The notes under the pieces: generated by a model
Databases searched by the model: none
What the model was told of the DNA's origin: nothing
Seen by the model: only the letters and a program-made list of their open reading frames with translations
Program-made: the position numbers and the translations under genes
Shown here: piece after piece, positions 35,876-49,400 of the stretch
How the letters are laid out: every line of letters begins with the position of its first letter
Position numbering within the stretch: the stretch's first letter is position 1
Assembly (NCBI GenBank): GCA_016165875.1
Contig: JABBOT010000015.1
Span: forward strand, 4,137,928 to 4,201,927
Length of the DNA: 64,000 bases
Reading direction: 5' to 3'
From: Acanthopleura granulata
Lineage: Eukaryota; Mollusca; Polyplacophora; Chitonida; Chitonidae

Positions 35876-36725
35876 GCTGATGATGCAGATGATGATGATG
35901 ATGATTGCAAAAAGTCTCCGTTGGGGACAAAAGGCTCTTCAACTCAAGTCACTTCACTCACCCAAAGGTCTTCATTCAGTCAAATCGCTCAATTTCCGGC
36001 AATGCCGGCAATGGCACTGTTGATATCACCACATGGGTGAGCCAGCTGTCGAAATGTCGAATTTTAAACCTCTGAACGAAATTAATCAGACTGTTTGATC
36101 GAGATGCAACAAGAAACGTCAACGCCGACGATAAGAATATTAACACCTGTTTCTGTAGCGTTAACATTGGTGTATTTTGCAGGTAAAGTGTGCTTCACGA
36201 GTACAAATACGCCCCTCGAGTATTACCGACGTACTGCTGTAGCCACAGATGACAACGTGGCTTAAGTATAACCGCCATGATCAATAAAATCATGTCCAAA
36301 CATATGGTAAAACGGAGGAGACGGGTATCCCCGCCTGACAGGCCCAATCATGTCGAGTTGCGGCTACCTGTGACGTCATCATGTGGGGAGGGGGGTATTC
36401 CTGGTCACATGGGTTAAAGAATTTGGTCACGTGATCAGGCTGTTCCATTCACCTGGATTTCGACCTTTGTCTTATATGTTAGCCCTTTATATCTATACAA
36501 TTTAGCAGCTGTGCAAAAAAATAATGTCCATTTCTCAACATTATTTTTATTTTTACATCTAAAATAAACTTTGAACTTGTTTTTCAATTGTTGGATGAAA
36601 ATATAGTTTAGACTGGACATCGAAGCAGTCGTCAGTAAACTCGCAAACGGAAGAGCCAGTAGCCTCCATCTTGAAAATCGGGGTAACATCCTCACGAACT
36701 GCTGCTTGATTACTTTACGTGAAAG
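35876..36725. promoter_or_regulatory. Probable divergent promoter of TREX and alpha-spectrin
   Basis: TREX starts leftward at 35875, and a candidate untranslated spectrin exon ends rightward at 36725 with an excellent donor AAAG|GTAAGT. Between them are a (GAT)n run at 35877-35907, CpG-containing sequence, and CCTCCATCTTG at 36663-36673, which matches the reverse YY1 consensus often found just inside metazoan 5'UTRs. No TATA box was identified. The role is inferred from position; the TSSs are unknown. Confidence 0.5.
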
Positions 36726-39700
36726 GTAAGTTTTGGGAACTTTGTTATAGTAAATCAAGGATATTCTCCACACAAACAGTTTTGGTACTGTTGATCTGTG
36801 CAATATTTGCTATCGGTGCAAGTTTAGTATGCTCAAATTTGGTAGATGAATTTAACCGGTGCTTGTCGAAAAATGCGGTCAATGGATTAGCCGGGACGCT
36901 AAGCTCAACCCGTCAAGGTGTGTCGACCGGCACTGGGTGGAAAGTCATCATAAACGGACGCAGTGGGACTTAAATTTCAACAGATATACTGTCAGACGTT
37001 TGATTTCAGTGTTGGATATTTGTATGGTGCTGAATAAAATTTGATCTGTGTGCTTTCAGTTTGATTTGTAAGACGATAAATTATTTGGGCTGGGTCATCC
37101 CGATGAACACTCGTACACTTTTTTAGTTATTGAAGATACGCAAAACGCAAAGTACGAGTGTTATTAGATGCAATTATCTTGTAATTGTTTAGTGGTTTTG
37201 TTTGTTTTTCCATCTCTTATTCCGTATTGTTTAGTCTTTTTACTTGTACAATAATTTTTAAGACACCAGTTAATCAGCATTGGTTTGCACTGGCGTTGTG
37301 GCATGCACATTCGAATCGATGAAGCTTGCCAGCCAGACACTGCGGAATGACTCATATAATACTAAAGCTATTGTCCTTCTCAGTCAGTATGACCTGGATT
37401 GGGTCGTGAACACTGAACACCACATAGGTCACATTCCAGTCGCTCTATACAGTGTAATAGTTGAGAATAACAACCTGCCTGACACAGGAAATGTTCAAAC
37501 AATAATCTGGCCATTACAGATGTAAGCAGCACAGTAGACCCATGGGTTTTTCTAGCCACTTTCTCGCTGTGGTAAACACCATGAGAAAGATAAAAAAATT
37601 GATTTTAGACAAATTTTGTGTTGAGTTTGCATGAAATAAATGGAGTTTTTGATGCATTGGTGATGAAAAAATATTCAGATTTCTGATTTGTTCAAGTTCA
37701 GTTTCTAAAAAAAATTGGATAGAAAATCCCCTGAGACCAATCCCATAATAAACTGAATCGTCATTAGGGGTCTCGCAAGGTCACACAGATCTGGACGCGA
37801 CAAGCTAAAAGGCATGATTTTGCAGTAGGTACCTGATCTTGCACAAGCGGCACTGTCAGGTTAACGGAACCATTAGCAGTTGCCAGAAAGTCTTTAAACC
37901 TGTTACATGTAGTTTATGAGAGCTCCACCCCATGCTTAAACCTCTGTGAACTTGGGAGACTCCTGAAGTGCTGATGAACGGATTCTGCTTATTTGTTGCT
38001 TATGGTGGCATGACGTTGCCAGCTCAGAGCATCTCTATCTGTAATTATACAGTTTATGCAAACATCTTTAAAGAGGCTACACTGGAGATTTTTGGCAAGA
38101 AATTAATCAGCTGTAAATGAATCAAATTTATTCATAATAGCTCATATTATTGCCTTAGATGCACATTTATAGTGTTTTATTTGGATCATATTAAACAGTG
38201 AAAATAAGCATCCAGTAAGTATCCATTCCTTCAGCACTTTTTTGAGAAATCCTAGTTCTCAAGGCGGGGTAACAACCCCTGCACTTCCACCATTGCTATG
38301 GTAGAATGTCTGATGTCGCGTTCTTGGCTGTTGTTGTTGCATTTTAATTTTAAGTTTTCGGCGACTCGTGTACTTTCAGTGTAAAGGGCCACCATGGGCT
38401 AAATTCAGTTTTAAGAAAAGATATTTCTAAAGCGTCAGAGTGGTCAGTAGCTGTCCACGGTTGCATGTGTTGAACAAGGAGTTTGTTTATTACGTACTGT
38501 TCGTGGTCATTTATGTGGTTGAGAAACATTGCACATACCAGTGTCAAACTGTCAGCTTCAAAAAACGATTTTGCAGAGGCCAGTTGGCCAGTTTCTTTGA
38601 TCGATCGTCTATGACACTGCCGATGCAGGGGATCCTCATTTTCTATCAGTGCCGAGACTCTTAACAAGCACGGCGCCCCGTTTGGAAACACATGTTACCT
38701 TGTTCCCATATAGTCGCTTACGAGAATATACTTTTTAATGGAATAACATGGTACCGGAAGTAACTCTCCCAGAGGCTTTGAGAATAAGGTAAATGTTGGT
38801 TGCGATTACGAATTGGCGGTGATACTAGTTTTGCCAGTTTTGATGCCCGATCGAACACATCGTCTCACTACTCTGTGGTGGTACGATGTCACTGATTGGC
38901 TTAATAGACAATTCTTTGCAGACAACACCAGTGAATCCTACGGAGCTTAAGTGAATTGTTAGTTATGTTCCTTTTCTAAAAATCAGCAAATAATTAAAAC
39001 AGTGCCTTATTATTATCGGCAAAGTAGGTGTGCGCGCGGGTCTTGAGAATCCATCTATCAGTCAGGGAGGCCCTATATTATCGGTATGTAAGCCCGGTGA
39101 GAAATGTTTACATGGCTTTACTTTGGATAAAAATCATGTCCTCGTCAGGACTCCTACATGTATAAGCCAGTACTAGGGAAATCGGCTTGAGCTCATATTT
39201 TTTTTTATGACATTACACATGTTTTTCAAGGAATTAAAGTAATAAACCCGAAATCCCCAAAATCTGGTTACTCTTTATCATGGTTATATGCGCCAGAGCC
39301 TTCATTTGGAGCATATAATTTGTCACACTAGATCTGGATTCTAAAATGATGAAAGTCAAGTGCTGCTGAAGCCCCAGCTCTAACAAGATTTAAGGAAGGG
39401 TGAAAGGACAGAACTATTTTCATGCCCTTCGCTTTGATGCTGTTAATCAGAGAAAAGCAGTTTACTTTCTTTCTGTTGCCCTCTGTCTAAGATTTTGGTA
39501 TCAGAGAGTTGGATGTGCATGGCAAGGTCATCATTTTCTGTTGATCACATCAAAATTGTTCTCTTGAAAACATAACTTTGATATTTGTTTCTTTTTCCTA
39601 TCTCACCCATGTAAAACTTCCCCGTGTTTCCAGGGAGTGCGGTCAATTGAACTGCTGTGAAGACTGGAAACTCTGATCTGGCCATTATTGAAGTTTAAAT

Positions 39701-42700
39701 ATCAGCTTTGGTTACGTCCTCTTCACCCCCCTATCATTGTCTGTGGTATAGCGATGTTCAGTCAACCATAGCAGTCCCAGGTGCTCATTATCATAACATG
39801 CAGAATGTAAGTTGTTAGCTATCATTGAAGGTTAAATGTCACAAGAGAGAAGTAATTAGAATACACGGAAAGGATAGGCTCACCTCAGTCTAGCAAAAGG
39901 CTATCATTAAAAATTTGTTTGTTGTGTGTTACTGGAACAACTCTACAAAAAAGGGCCCTTTAAAGTTTTTATTGGTCTGTCAATGTTATTTTCTTTGAAA
40001 TCCATACCTTTGTCTTTAGCCAAAATAAAATAAAATTTTCCTACCAGACTAGCAAAACAGAAGAACAAAACAAAGAATTTTTAAAGAATGACCCATCGTC
40101 CAAGTGTAATAGATCAGGCAATGCTTGGAGTCTTGCAATTACATGTAGATTGGTAACAGAACCAATGAAAAAGCTTAAACAATAAATTGCAGATGTCGAC
40201 TATTTTGATTGGCTGACAGTCACTTTATTTACATGCATCTTGACAAACCAATAAGCCAATCAGAATTCACTTGTATAAATTAACATATTGTTTGGAACAC
40301 TGATTGTTGTTGATGTACATACATATAGATGCAGGTTAAAACTAAAAAAAAATGCATCTTTTATTTCTAGAAATTTTTGAAGAAGCCAGGTGTTTATACA
40401 TACAGGTGACATTGTACAGATAAACTTGCTGCCTTGTCAGCTCTTACAATCTTGTATAGATGTTTTAATAAAAAAAAACATCTTTATAGGTGAGTGGAGC
40501 TTTGAGTCAATAAACTAAAGACCTGCATCAGTTTGGCTACAAAGTAGAGGTGAGCCTCTACCAATAGTGCAAATGTATTCTGGAACTAAGTTTGAACCGT
40601 GAGAGACCATAGATCTGTATAAAATTTTCATCTATCATGTCTACTATTAATATTTTTGAATTTTGAGTGAAATAACAAAATGTACAAGTCCAGGAATGCC
40701 CACCATTTGACTTGTAAGACCACTGTAAATAATCTTGCGCATGTTCAGTGTATTGTTGATGCAGCAGAAAGCAATGGCTTTAAAGCAATGGGAGTGTGTT
40801 TAATGAGATAGGTTTTTTTTTTCACCTGTGTGGTGACCATGGTGTAATGAATAAAGTTGTGAAACGTGTTAGGAAGGGCTGTATTTATGCATTTATTCAG
40901 TAAATTATATATATGTACAAATGCACTCATGAACTCTTTGATTGTTCACATGTCAGCTGTTTTACTTACCTGTTAATTTGCTTGTCTCAAAATTGTCTGA
41001 TTAAGTTTGAATTTTCGAAATGCATGGCTTCATTTTCCAAGGGCCTATTATTTTGCAACTTGCGATCAGAGCAACAACCTTTGGCAACTTGGTCAGAAAA
41101 AGCTTATAGATTTGTTAAAGGTCGAACATTACAATCTATCAAGCATGTTCCTTTTTGAATAAATGTATGTTTCATTTTTTCCTAGTTATACTTTAAGTAC
41201 CAAAATGAATGATGTTAAAGGAACCACATATTTGCATCAGTTTACCACCAAAGAAGTTTGCAGTACAGCATCTGGTATGGTTTCGTACCTTGTTTGAGAA
41301 ATACAGATGGTGTCCGGCTTAGGTAGTCTCTGTTATGCACATAATCAGTATCCTCAACACAACCCAGACTAAATATAGATAACCCATAGTGGTAGATACC
41401 ATTCTGTAGAATAGGATGGAATTTGCACGGCACCTGTTACCTCCTGGACTGCAGAATGGACCATGTCCAAGTCTGTCTCTGTACAAGGTGTATTTTAGCA
41501 TGTGGCAAGGCATAATCAATACTTTGCTCTAAGGGGATGGGGTTGCTATGGCAACAGTCTCTTGCTCTGGCTGTTGGGATGTTGTGGTACTGAAACATAT
41601 GCTTACAGACAGTAGTACATGTGTGCTGATTGGTTGGTGATGATGTCACTACCTGAAGAACTCTAGTTATTTGGCAGCTCTATTTTTTTCCTGCATGTAT
41701 GAATTAAAACAGGCAGCCATTCTGCAGTGTTTTTTGTTTTCTTTGCTTTACGGAAAACCTTTGAGCATGAGACACTGCATATTTTTATGTGATTGTACTT
41801 TAGGCAACCAAATATTGACCCAAATACCATGTTCACGCTGCCAAAGAATTGGGGTGAATTCCTGCAGTAATGTATGTTAGTCTGGTGCTGACAGAGTCCC
41901 ACTAGCCTCCGTCACCTGACTGTGCGGACTCATTGGATATTAATCACTGAATGAATCGGCTTGTAAAACCCTGGGCCTTGGTACGAAGTAGGGATTATTC
42001 TGTTAGCTCTCTTAACTGCCAGACAGCCTCTCTCTGCATGTATTAGCATGTAGATCAGTTTCCGTCCACTGCCAGACATTTCATTACCTATACACATGTA
42101 TTGACTGCCATCCCAGTTTAAAGACTGAAACAGGAACCCCTGTAGAGGTAAATTCTAGATCCTTGAATGCTTGAATTAATCGATAGATCGAGAGCGTTGT
42201 GTGGAGTGAGAGTGATGAGGCCAGCCAGGTCAGTTTCACCTCTTGGCGATTTTTATACGGATTCTTCCTCGGCTGGCTGTATTTTCAGACCCCGCTTCCA
42301 GCCAGGCTACAGTACACGTTCGACTGTCATGATCGACTGTTCGCGTAACCGGTTGGTCGATGTTGACGCTGCATTTCAGATATATATTCTTAATATCTTG
42401 ACCCCAGGGCGGCTCTTATGTAGGCAAAATCAGAGAGAGGACGTTGGGGTGGAAGCAAGATGACATGATCACTTGTTGTTTACGAGACGATGTCGGTGCT
42501 GTACTAGATGATCGTGATGTGTTCTTGGGATTATTGTTCGCAGGACTTGTCTATTTTTTCATGTGCATATTTTGAGCAAAACGAGTGTATAGTTCAAGCC
42601 GGGGTGCTATGTTCAAATGTCCGTTTTTCGAGGAATACCCCGAGCTTTTCGTCGTGGCAGTGATTCTTCTAGTGTTAGTTTATTCGTTGTATTTCCTGAT

Positions 42701-43174
42701 CTGCTGTCTGCTCCTTCACTATTTCTCCTTTCTTCAGAAAGGTATGAGCATCTCCAAATCGTAGGTCTCGTCACTTTGTAGATGACAATAACTGACATTT
42801 CTTCCTCAGAATTTTTTTATCCTCCGACTGTCTTTGGTTGAGTTAATGTGTTGGACAATGCAAGATGATATTTTGACTATACAGCGATAAACCAGTCAGG
42901 AGTTTCTCTTTTAAAATTTTGGTTTCCATGGTTTGATGTTACATGTCATTGTATATCCTGGCTGAATGATCAGTAGCAATTGAATTATGGATAAATATTT
43001 CTTAATCCATGACAGGATTGCTTAGTAGTTTTGCATAGTTATTATTTAGATATTTTTATGCTAATAAAATGTTCATGTATTTTGCTGACTTTGCTTCAGT
43101 GAAGAAGTCTTGATTACGGCCTTAAAGAATGATCAATCAATCGACCAGTCTATCTTCATTTGTTTCGGTTTCAG
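36726..43174 (+). other. Presumed spectrin 5'UTR intron
   Basis: No coding exon was recognised in these 6.4 kb. Short open frames (for example 37280-37525, 38350-38691, 42167-42463) lack recognisable domains. 42170-42680 is CpG-richer and could hold an alternative first exon. Otherwise the DNA is unique and AT-rich, without obvious SINEs or arrays, in contrast to the rest of the window. Confidence 0.5.
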
Positions 43175-43441
43175 CTCTGACCATTAAACACCAGGATGAC
43201 GGAAATACAGCCCCGCGAGATAAAGATCCTGGAAACAGCGGAGGACATTCAACAGCGACGTGATGAGGTCCTCGGACGTTATAGCGGCTTCAAGGCGGCA
43301 TGCAGAGAACGACGCGAGCGCCTTGAGGATTCGCGCAGGTACCAGTACTTCAAACGCGATGCGGATGAACTGGAGAGCTGGATCCTGGAGAAGCTGCAGA
43401 CGGCTTCAGATGAAAGCTTCAGAGACCCCACCAACCTACAA
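43175..43441 (+). CDS. SPTAN1: SPTAN1 first coding exon: start, tetramer site, repeat 1 start
   Basis: The acceptor is GGTTTCAG at 43174. An in-frame TGA (43178-43180) precedes ATG 43196, which fixes the start. It encodes residues 1-82: [19 protein letters not shown] is the lone helix C that pairs with beta-spectrin's last partial repeat to make the tetramer; then [20 protein letters not shown] begins repeat 1. The donor CAA|GTGAGG follows DPTNLQ, exactly the vertebrate exon border. Confidence 0.97.
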
Positions 43442-46400
43442 GTGAGGGAGATAATCAGTCTTAAGAGATTGGGGTGAAAAATTGTTACAGAATTGGATAA
43501 AATGTAAAAAAGACATTTGTTTTTAGAGATATGTGATCAACTTTGAATTTTCTCAGCCAAATGAAACTATAAAATATTTGTATTTTTATTAAATACTGGA
43601 ATATAACTGATACAATGACAGTAAATGTCTACTTACCTTGCAACTCTGTCTTAAGTCGGTTGGCCTGGTTATGCAGTAGAGTTTTCTTAGCCCTAGAATT
43701 AACCTTGTTGTGACAATGGCATTAGATGAATGATGAGTATTCACTTTGTAATTCGATAGAATGGAATGATTAGGGTTAAGTGCCTGTGACAGCTACATGG
43801 TGGCAAAATGAGTGAAACCTGTGGTAGTATGAAATGATGTAATTACAATGCTCGGAAGCCTGATAATCAAACAAATTAAAGTGCTAAAAAAGATTAATGA
43901 ACACAAGTGGCACTGAAAGGCACGAACCATATTTCAGCAGCATTCAATTCAGGCAGAAAGTTGTGATTGGATTCAGAATGTGAGTGCGAAAAAAATAACA
44001 AAATAACCGTGCGATGCCCTTGTAATAAATTTCTGAAGGTTTATATGTCTATTTATCTGAAAACTTTTGGGACGTAATTTGTGTAGAGAATTGACATCTT
44101 CCTATTTTGCATCCTATATACATGGACATCCATTCCATGCTATACATTATACATTATTCTGTTCAGGCAAAGATTCAAAAGCACCAGGCATTCGAGGCAG
44201 AAGTGGCCGCTCATGCCAATGCTATAGAGACTCTGGACCACACTGGACAGGAGATGATCTCACAAGGTCATTTTGCCTCAGAAACCATCAAGGTCAGTCA
44301 GCAGGTTCTGCTGTAGAAGTTTAAAAAATATAGCAAGAAGCTCTGTTTTTGTTCTTTTCTAAAAAAATTATTATTTTCTAGGAATGGGAACTGGAAGAGT
44401 AATTGTTTCTTACCATCTTTTTTTTTGAATTTCTATCCTTTGTTTTGACTTTCTCTTTGGATATTTGAGGACGTTATCGTTAGTGAAAGTTTTCAGGATT
44501 TAGTGGGAATTCAGAATTTTTTTTTTTATACCAAATAAAACTCCCTTTTCCAGGGAGATTAGGGAGAGTTTACTAAATTTGACATATACATGTAATTTGG
44601 CCATTTCCAAGTTTCTGTCAGCTCATCTTGACATGATTGTGTATGGACCTGTGAATTTTTATATTCATCTCTCAGAATTCCATTTTTTTTCCAAGGTCTC
44701 CAATAATATCAGCAATATGAAAGACTAATGAAAGAAATAACATCTAAAAGTTATTTACTCTTTCCTTGGTTGTCCATTCTTTCCACAGTAATTTGCCTTT
44801 TTCCCTCAGCCCTGTACCATTTTCACCATTAATTACTGTTTCCTTGGCTGTTTACACTTTCCTCAGTTGTTTACTGTTTCGTCAGTTTAGTGGTTAACCT
44901 TTCCACAGCTATTCACTGTTTCCTCAGCTCTTTACTGTTTCCTGCGTTGTTTACCTTATTCTCAGTAGTTCACACTTTCCTCAGTTCTCTACTGTTTCCT
45001 CGGCCCTTCACTATTTCCTGAGTCATGTACTGTTTGCTGAACAATTCCGTTTCCTGAGTCGTTTTGTGTTCACTGATCAGTTCCCTGTTTGCACATCAGT
45101 TCCTCGTTTGCTCATCATTTTCCTGTTTGCTCATCAGTTCCCTGTTTGTTTATTAGTTCCATGTTTGCTTATTGGTTCCCTGTTTGCTCATGAGTTCCTG
45201 GCTTGCTCATCAGTTCCTTGTTTTCTTTGTTCTTCCCTAATTGCTGATCAGTTCCCCATTTGCTGATCAGTTCCCCGTTTGCTCATCGGTTCCCTGTTTA
45301 CTCATCAATTCCCAGTTTCCTCTGTTGTTCCCAGCTTGCTCATCAGTTCCCCGTTTGCTCATCAGTTTCCTCTTTGCTGATTAGTGCCGTGTTTCCTCTG
45401 GTATTGCCTGTTTGCTCAGTACTCTCTTGTTTTGTTTCCAGGCCCGTTTGGATGAGCTGCACCGCCTGTGGGAGCTGCTGCTATCCAAGTTGAGGGAGAA
45501 GGGGCTCAAGCTACAGCAGGCGCTCAAGCTGGTCCAGTTCACCCGCGAGTGCGACGAGGTCATGTTCTGGATCAACGACAAGGTGCGTTGTGAGAGTGAT
45601 TCTGCATTACATGAATAGAAATTGAAGCGTTACATGCTTTTTGTAACTAGTGGTGTCCAACAGTTAAGAGTTTTTTGTGAGGTTTGATCAATTCCTTACC
45701 AGAAAAAACTGAAGTGTTGGTATCAGAAATATCACTTTGTAGACCTTTATGGACTTCAGAAAGTGCACTTTGACTTGCTAAGTTTTAGGTGAACCACAGT
45801 ACTCCATACCCACTGGTTCAGTCTGTGATTTGGGTCAGGACATTTGTCTAGACACCTGGCAAGACGTGGGGAGGCCGTAGGTCTTCCAAACCTTTACCAA
45901 ACAATTAGAATGCTGCCATATGAGTTAAATCTTTTTGTGCATTGTGCTTCAATGATGTTTCGATTGAGAAATACTTCAAATTTTGTGTCTATCTGTACCG
46001 TACAAGATTAAAATGACCTGTTGCTATTAACTTTACAGGAAGGCTTGTTCATGCCTTATTTTATGGTGAACCAGGTAAGGTCAGGCATGGTGTGATGTGT
46101 CAAGTATCCAATCAGATTCCAGGACATTAACCATGGCAGCCTTGGCTGTCCCAACCATCAATCTCATTGGTTCACTTTGATTCATGTCAACCATGTTCAT
46201 GCTTATATCTTATATATCCTTCATGGATTAGAATTTGTCTCCCTTGTTGGAACTCTTTAGTTGCATGCATTAACCCCCCGTGTTTCAGGAAGCGTTCGTG
46301 ACCTCTGAAGAGTTCGGACAGGATTTGGAGCACGTTGAAGTCCTGCAGAAGAAATTTGATGAGTTCCAAAAGGTGTGTATTTCATATACTGTGTGAAATG

Positions 46401-49400
46401 CCTGAAGTGTGACTTGGTACATATTCTTGTCATATTCTCAAATTTGTTACATATTTTGTTTGACAGTTCTGTGTTTTAATCATCAGCTTGCAAATGCCAG
46501 TTACATGTTTGTATTCCTTTGCTGTTGTAATGCTGAGCAATTGCTCTTTTTCTCTATTTTAAGTGTGCAATGTTATTATTTTAGCTGTTTCATGGCTTCT
46601 TTTCCCCAGTTTGTGTTGTATTGTTGTCTCTGGTATCATTTCTCAGTGTGATAAAACATAATCTAATGGTTAAACTGGAATTAATGTGGTGGTAAATTAA
46701 TCTTGTTTTGTCTTATTCTGGTTCAGTTTCGTTTGATGTATTTAAGTTTCCTGATTTCATTTTTATTTTTATTTGTTGTACATCAACATAGCAACATTCA
46801 AATCCTTTCCTGTTCGTTCTTTGTTTCCTATGTGCTGACCTCCATGTTTTCAGTTTCATTTTTTCCATTTCGGGACAATTATCCATGATATTTGCAATAG
46901 TTGCAATATATTTTTCTGCTTGTTAATCAGAAGGAGCAACAAATTGCTAAATTGAGTTACATTATACGCAGTGATCAGTCCATATTTATGTGGTCAGAGA
47001 CTGTATCATCATTCTGTAAATAAAAGGGATAATGTTTTTGTTGAATGTCTAGGATCTGGCCAACCATGAAGATAAAGTAGCCGAGGTGAACACATTGGCT
47101 GAACAGTTGATTGATGAGGAACATCCCGAAGAACAAACCATCAAACAACGACAACAGGTGAGATTTTAGCAAAATACCAGTCATCTAACAAAACCCAGCC
47201 AATTGGCATTAGCTCATCATTTTTTACACCCTGTTCTGTCTTTCTCTGTCATATTTGAGGTTTATTGATTTTGACTGTTCTCTCCCTCGGAACTGTTAGA
47301 GGCAGTTGGAATTACACACATCAACTGTACCTATCTAGTCTGGACAGGTCTTTCTTATGGATATACAGCTTCTTGGTTTATTAACAGGACGTTTCGATGT
47401 AGAACATCACAATGTTAGTATCAACATCAAAACGTCGTGTTAATTAACCAAGAAATTGTATATCCCTAAGAAATTACCTGTCCAGTGTACTTCCATCTCA
47501 ACTTCTAAATGCCACTCAAACAAGTTGTGCCTATCTAGTCTGGCATGACTAGAGAAAAATGATTTGAGTTGGGCTAATAATCTTTCAGATCTCAGCTGAC
47601 AAGCAGCTTGCAACTATGTGCGAAATAAGACAGTGTCTACTAACTCGGCCATTAGCATAGCCATAGCTACATTGACAGAAGCTGCAACCAGCTTGCACAA
47701 CCTTAACATCAGGTAACCTGCTTGGGAAAGTGGTATGCACTTGACACCTGCATTATAGATATTTTTATGCCATTACCACAAATTCTCACTATTATTTCCA
47801 TTCCCATGCAGTAAAGAAGACACGTGCATGGTTTATCCTTGCATTAAAAACTTTACCGCATGTGTACGATTTGATGACAGACTAGTAGTGATCATTGTGT
47901 GTATATTCTGTTGGTCAGGAGGTGAACGAAGCATGGCAGAGACTGAAACAATTGTCCCTCCTCAGACAGGAGAGGCTTTTCGGGGCCCACGAGATTCAGC
48001 GCTTCAACAGGTAATACTTCACAGGCATTGGCTAAACTGTGTCCTTGTTAGTCATATTGTTACCTAAATGATTCCCCTCGGACGTGCAAAACCCGAATGC
48101 TTGCGACTGACAGTGTTTTACAACTTCTCTTACTTTTTTCGTAAGTAAGTTCTGATGATACATTCATATTTGCTGAAATTTTCTGATTGTCAAGAGTAAA
48201 ACAGTTCTTTTGAGCCTCCTAAATCCACAAAAAGAACTAAATAATATTAGGCTAACTATGCATTTTACTGTGAACGAACTGTTAGATCGTAAAAAATTAT
48301 ACTTTTTCAATATTAAGTAACATTGAAATGCAGTTGTGGAGATTTTAATTGTCCAGTTGTTGACTAACTATGGGTGTCCATTATCAGCCGTAGAAGTTGT
48401 CTGCATTTTACCCTGTCAAGGGTGCTTGGAATTCATCAGCTGCCCCGTTAGTCTACAGAACTTCTCTCATATTTGGTGCTGCATTTTCATTCCTTGTCTA
48501 AATCTTTGAATGTAACCCATGTGCAGGGATGCTGACGAGACAATTTCGTGGATCAGTGAGAAGGATGTGATCCTGTCATCTGATGACTACGGGCGCGACC
48601 TGGCCAGTGTTCAGGCGCTGCAGAGAAAACACGAAGGGGTGGAGAGAGATTTGGCTGCTCTGGAGGAAAAGGTGGGTGGTGGGGTTAACACTGAGAGTCA
48701 CACAAATTCAGGCCTTAATCAGCATGAATGTTCCATAAAAATAACAGATCATGTAGTGAGAAAATTACTTTAATTAGTTTGACCCATCAGATAATGATTG
48801 GTACAGAACTGACAAACCTATGTTGTTGTTGTTCTATATATCTCTTGGATAATGGCACTGACAGTGTGTCTGTTTTCTGTTCCACGCAGGTGGTGGCTCT
48901 GGAGTCTGAAGCTAACCGACTGATGGAGATACACCGTGGCCAGGCCCATACCATTGACAACAAGGCTCGCGAGATCTCCGAGGACTGGGAAAAACTCAAG
49001 AACAAGGTCAGACATACGTTCATCTGAAGTATTTAGAAAACAGATTTGATGGCTCTTGACCGAGTGTTGTTTTTTTTTTCTCCAGAAGAAATATAAGCAC
49101 CAGTAATAGTAAAAGGTGAGATGTACTAACAGAGTTTCTCCATAGCTCAGAGTCTTTGGAGCAGATACATTTGCAGTCACTGTAATCGAAGACTTTTTTT
49201 TTAGGGAGAAATATGGCAATATTGTGATGGAAAGTCTGATCCTAAGCAATTTTGTGGTAGTTATCTTTACTTATTGTTGCAAAGGTAAATTTTCTTATAA
49301 ACTGTCATTGGGGAAAAACTTTCAGAATTCAGCACAACTGAAGATGACAGTAATATTGTTGACACTAGTTGATAAACTTTGGAATTTTTATCAAGAGACT

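Noticed and set aside
37280..38691. Open frames of 81 and 113 codons between TREX and spectrin
   Set aside because: No recognisable domain, no splice or poly(A) context, ordinary length for chance frames in this composition.
45066..45493. Cys/Leu/Phe-rich repeating open frames before SPTAN1 exon 3
   Set aside because: Translation of a pyrimidine-rich intronic repeat; the true exon 3 begins at 45442 in another frame.
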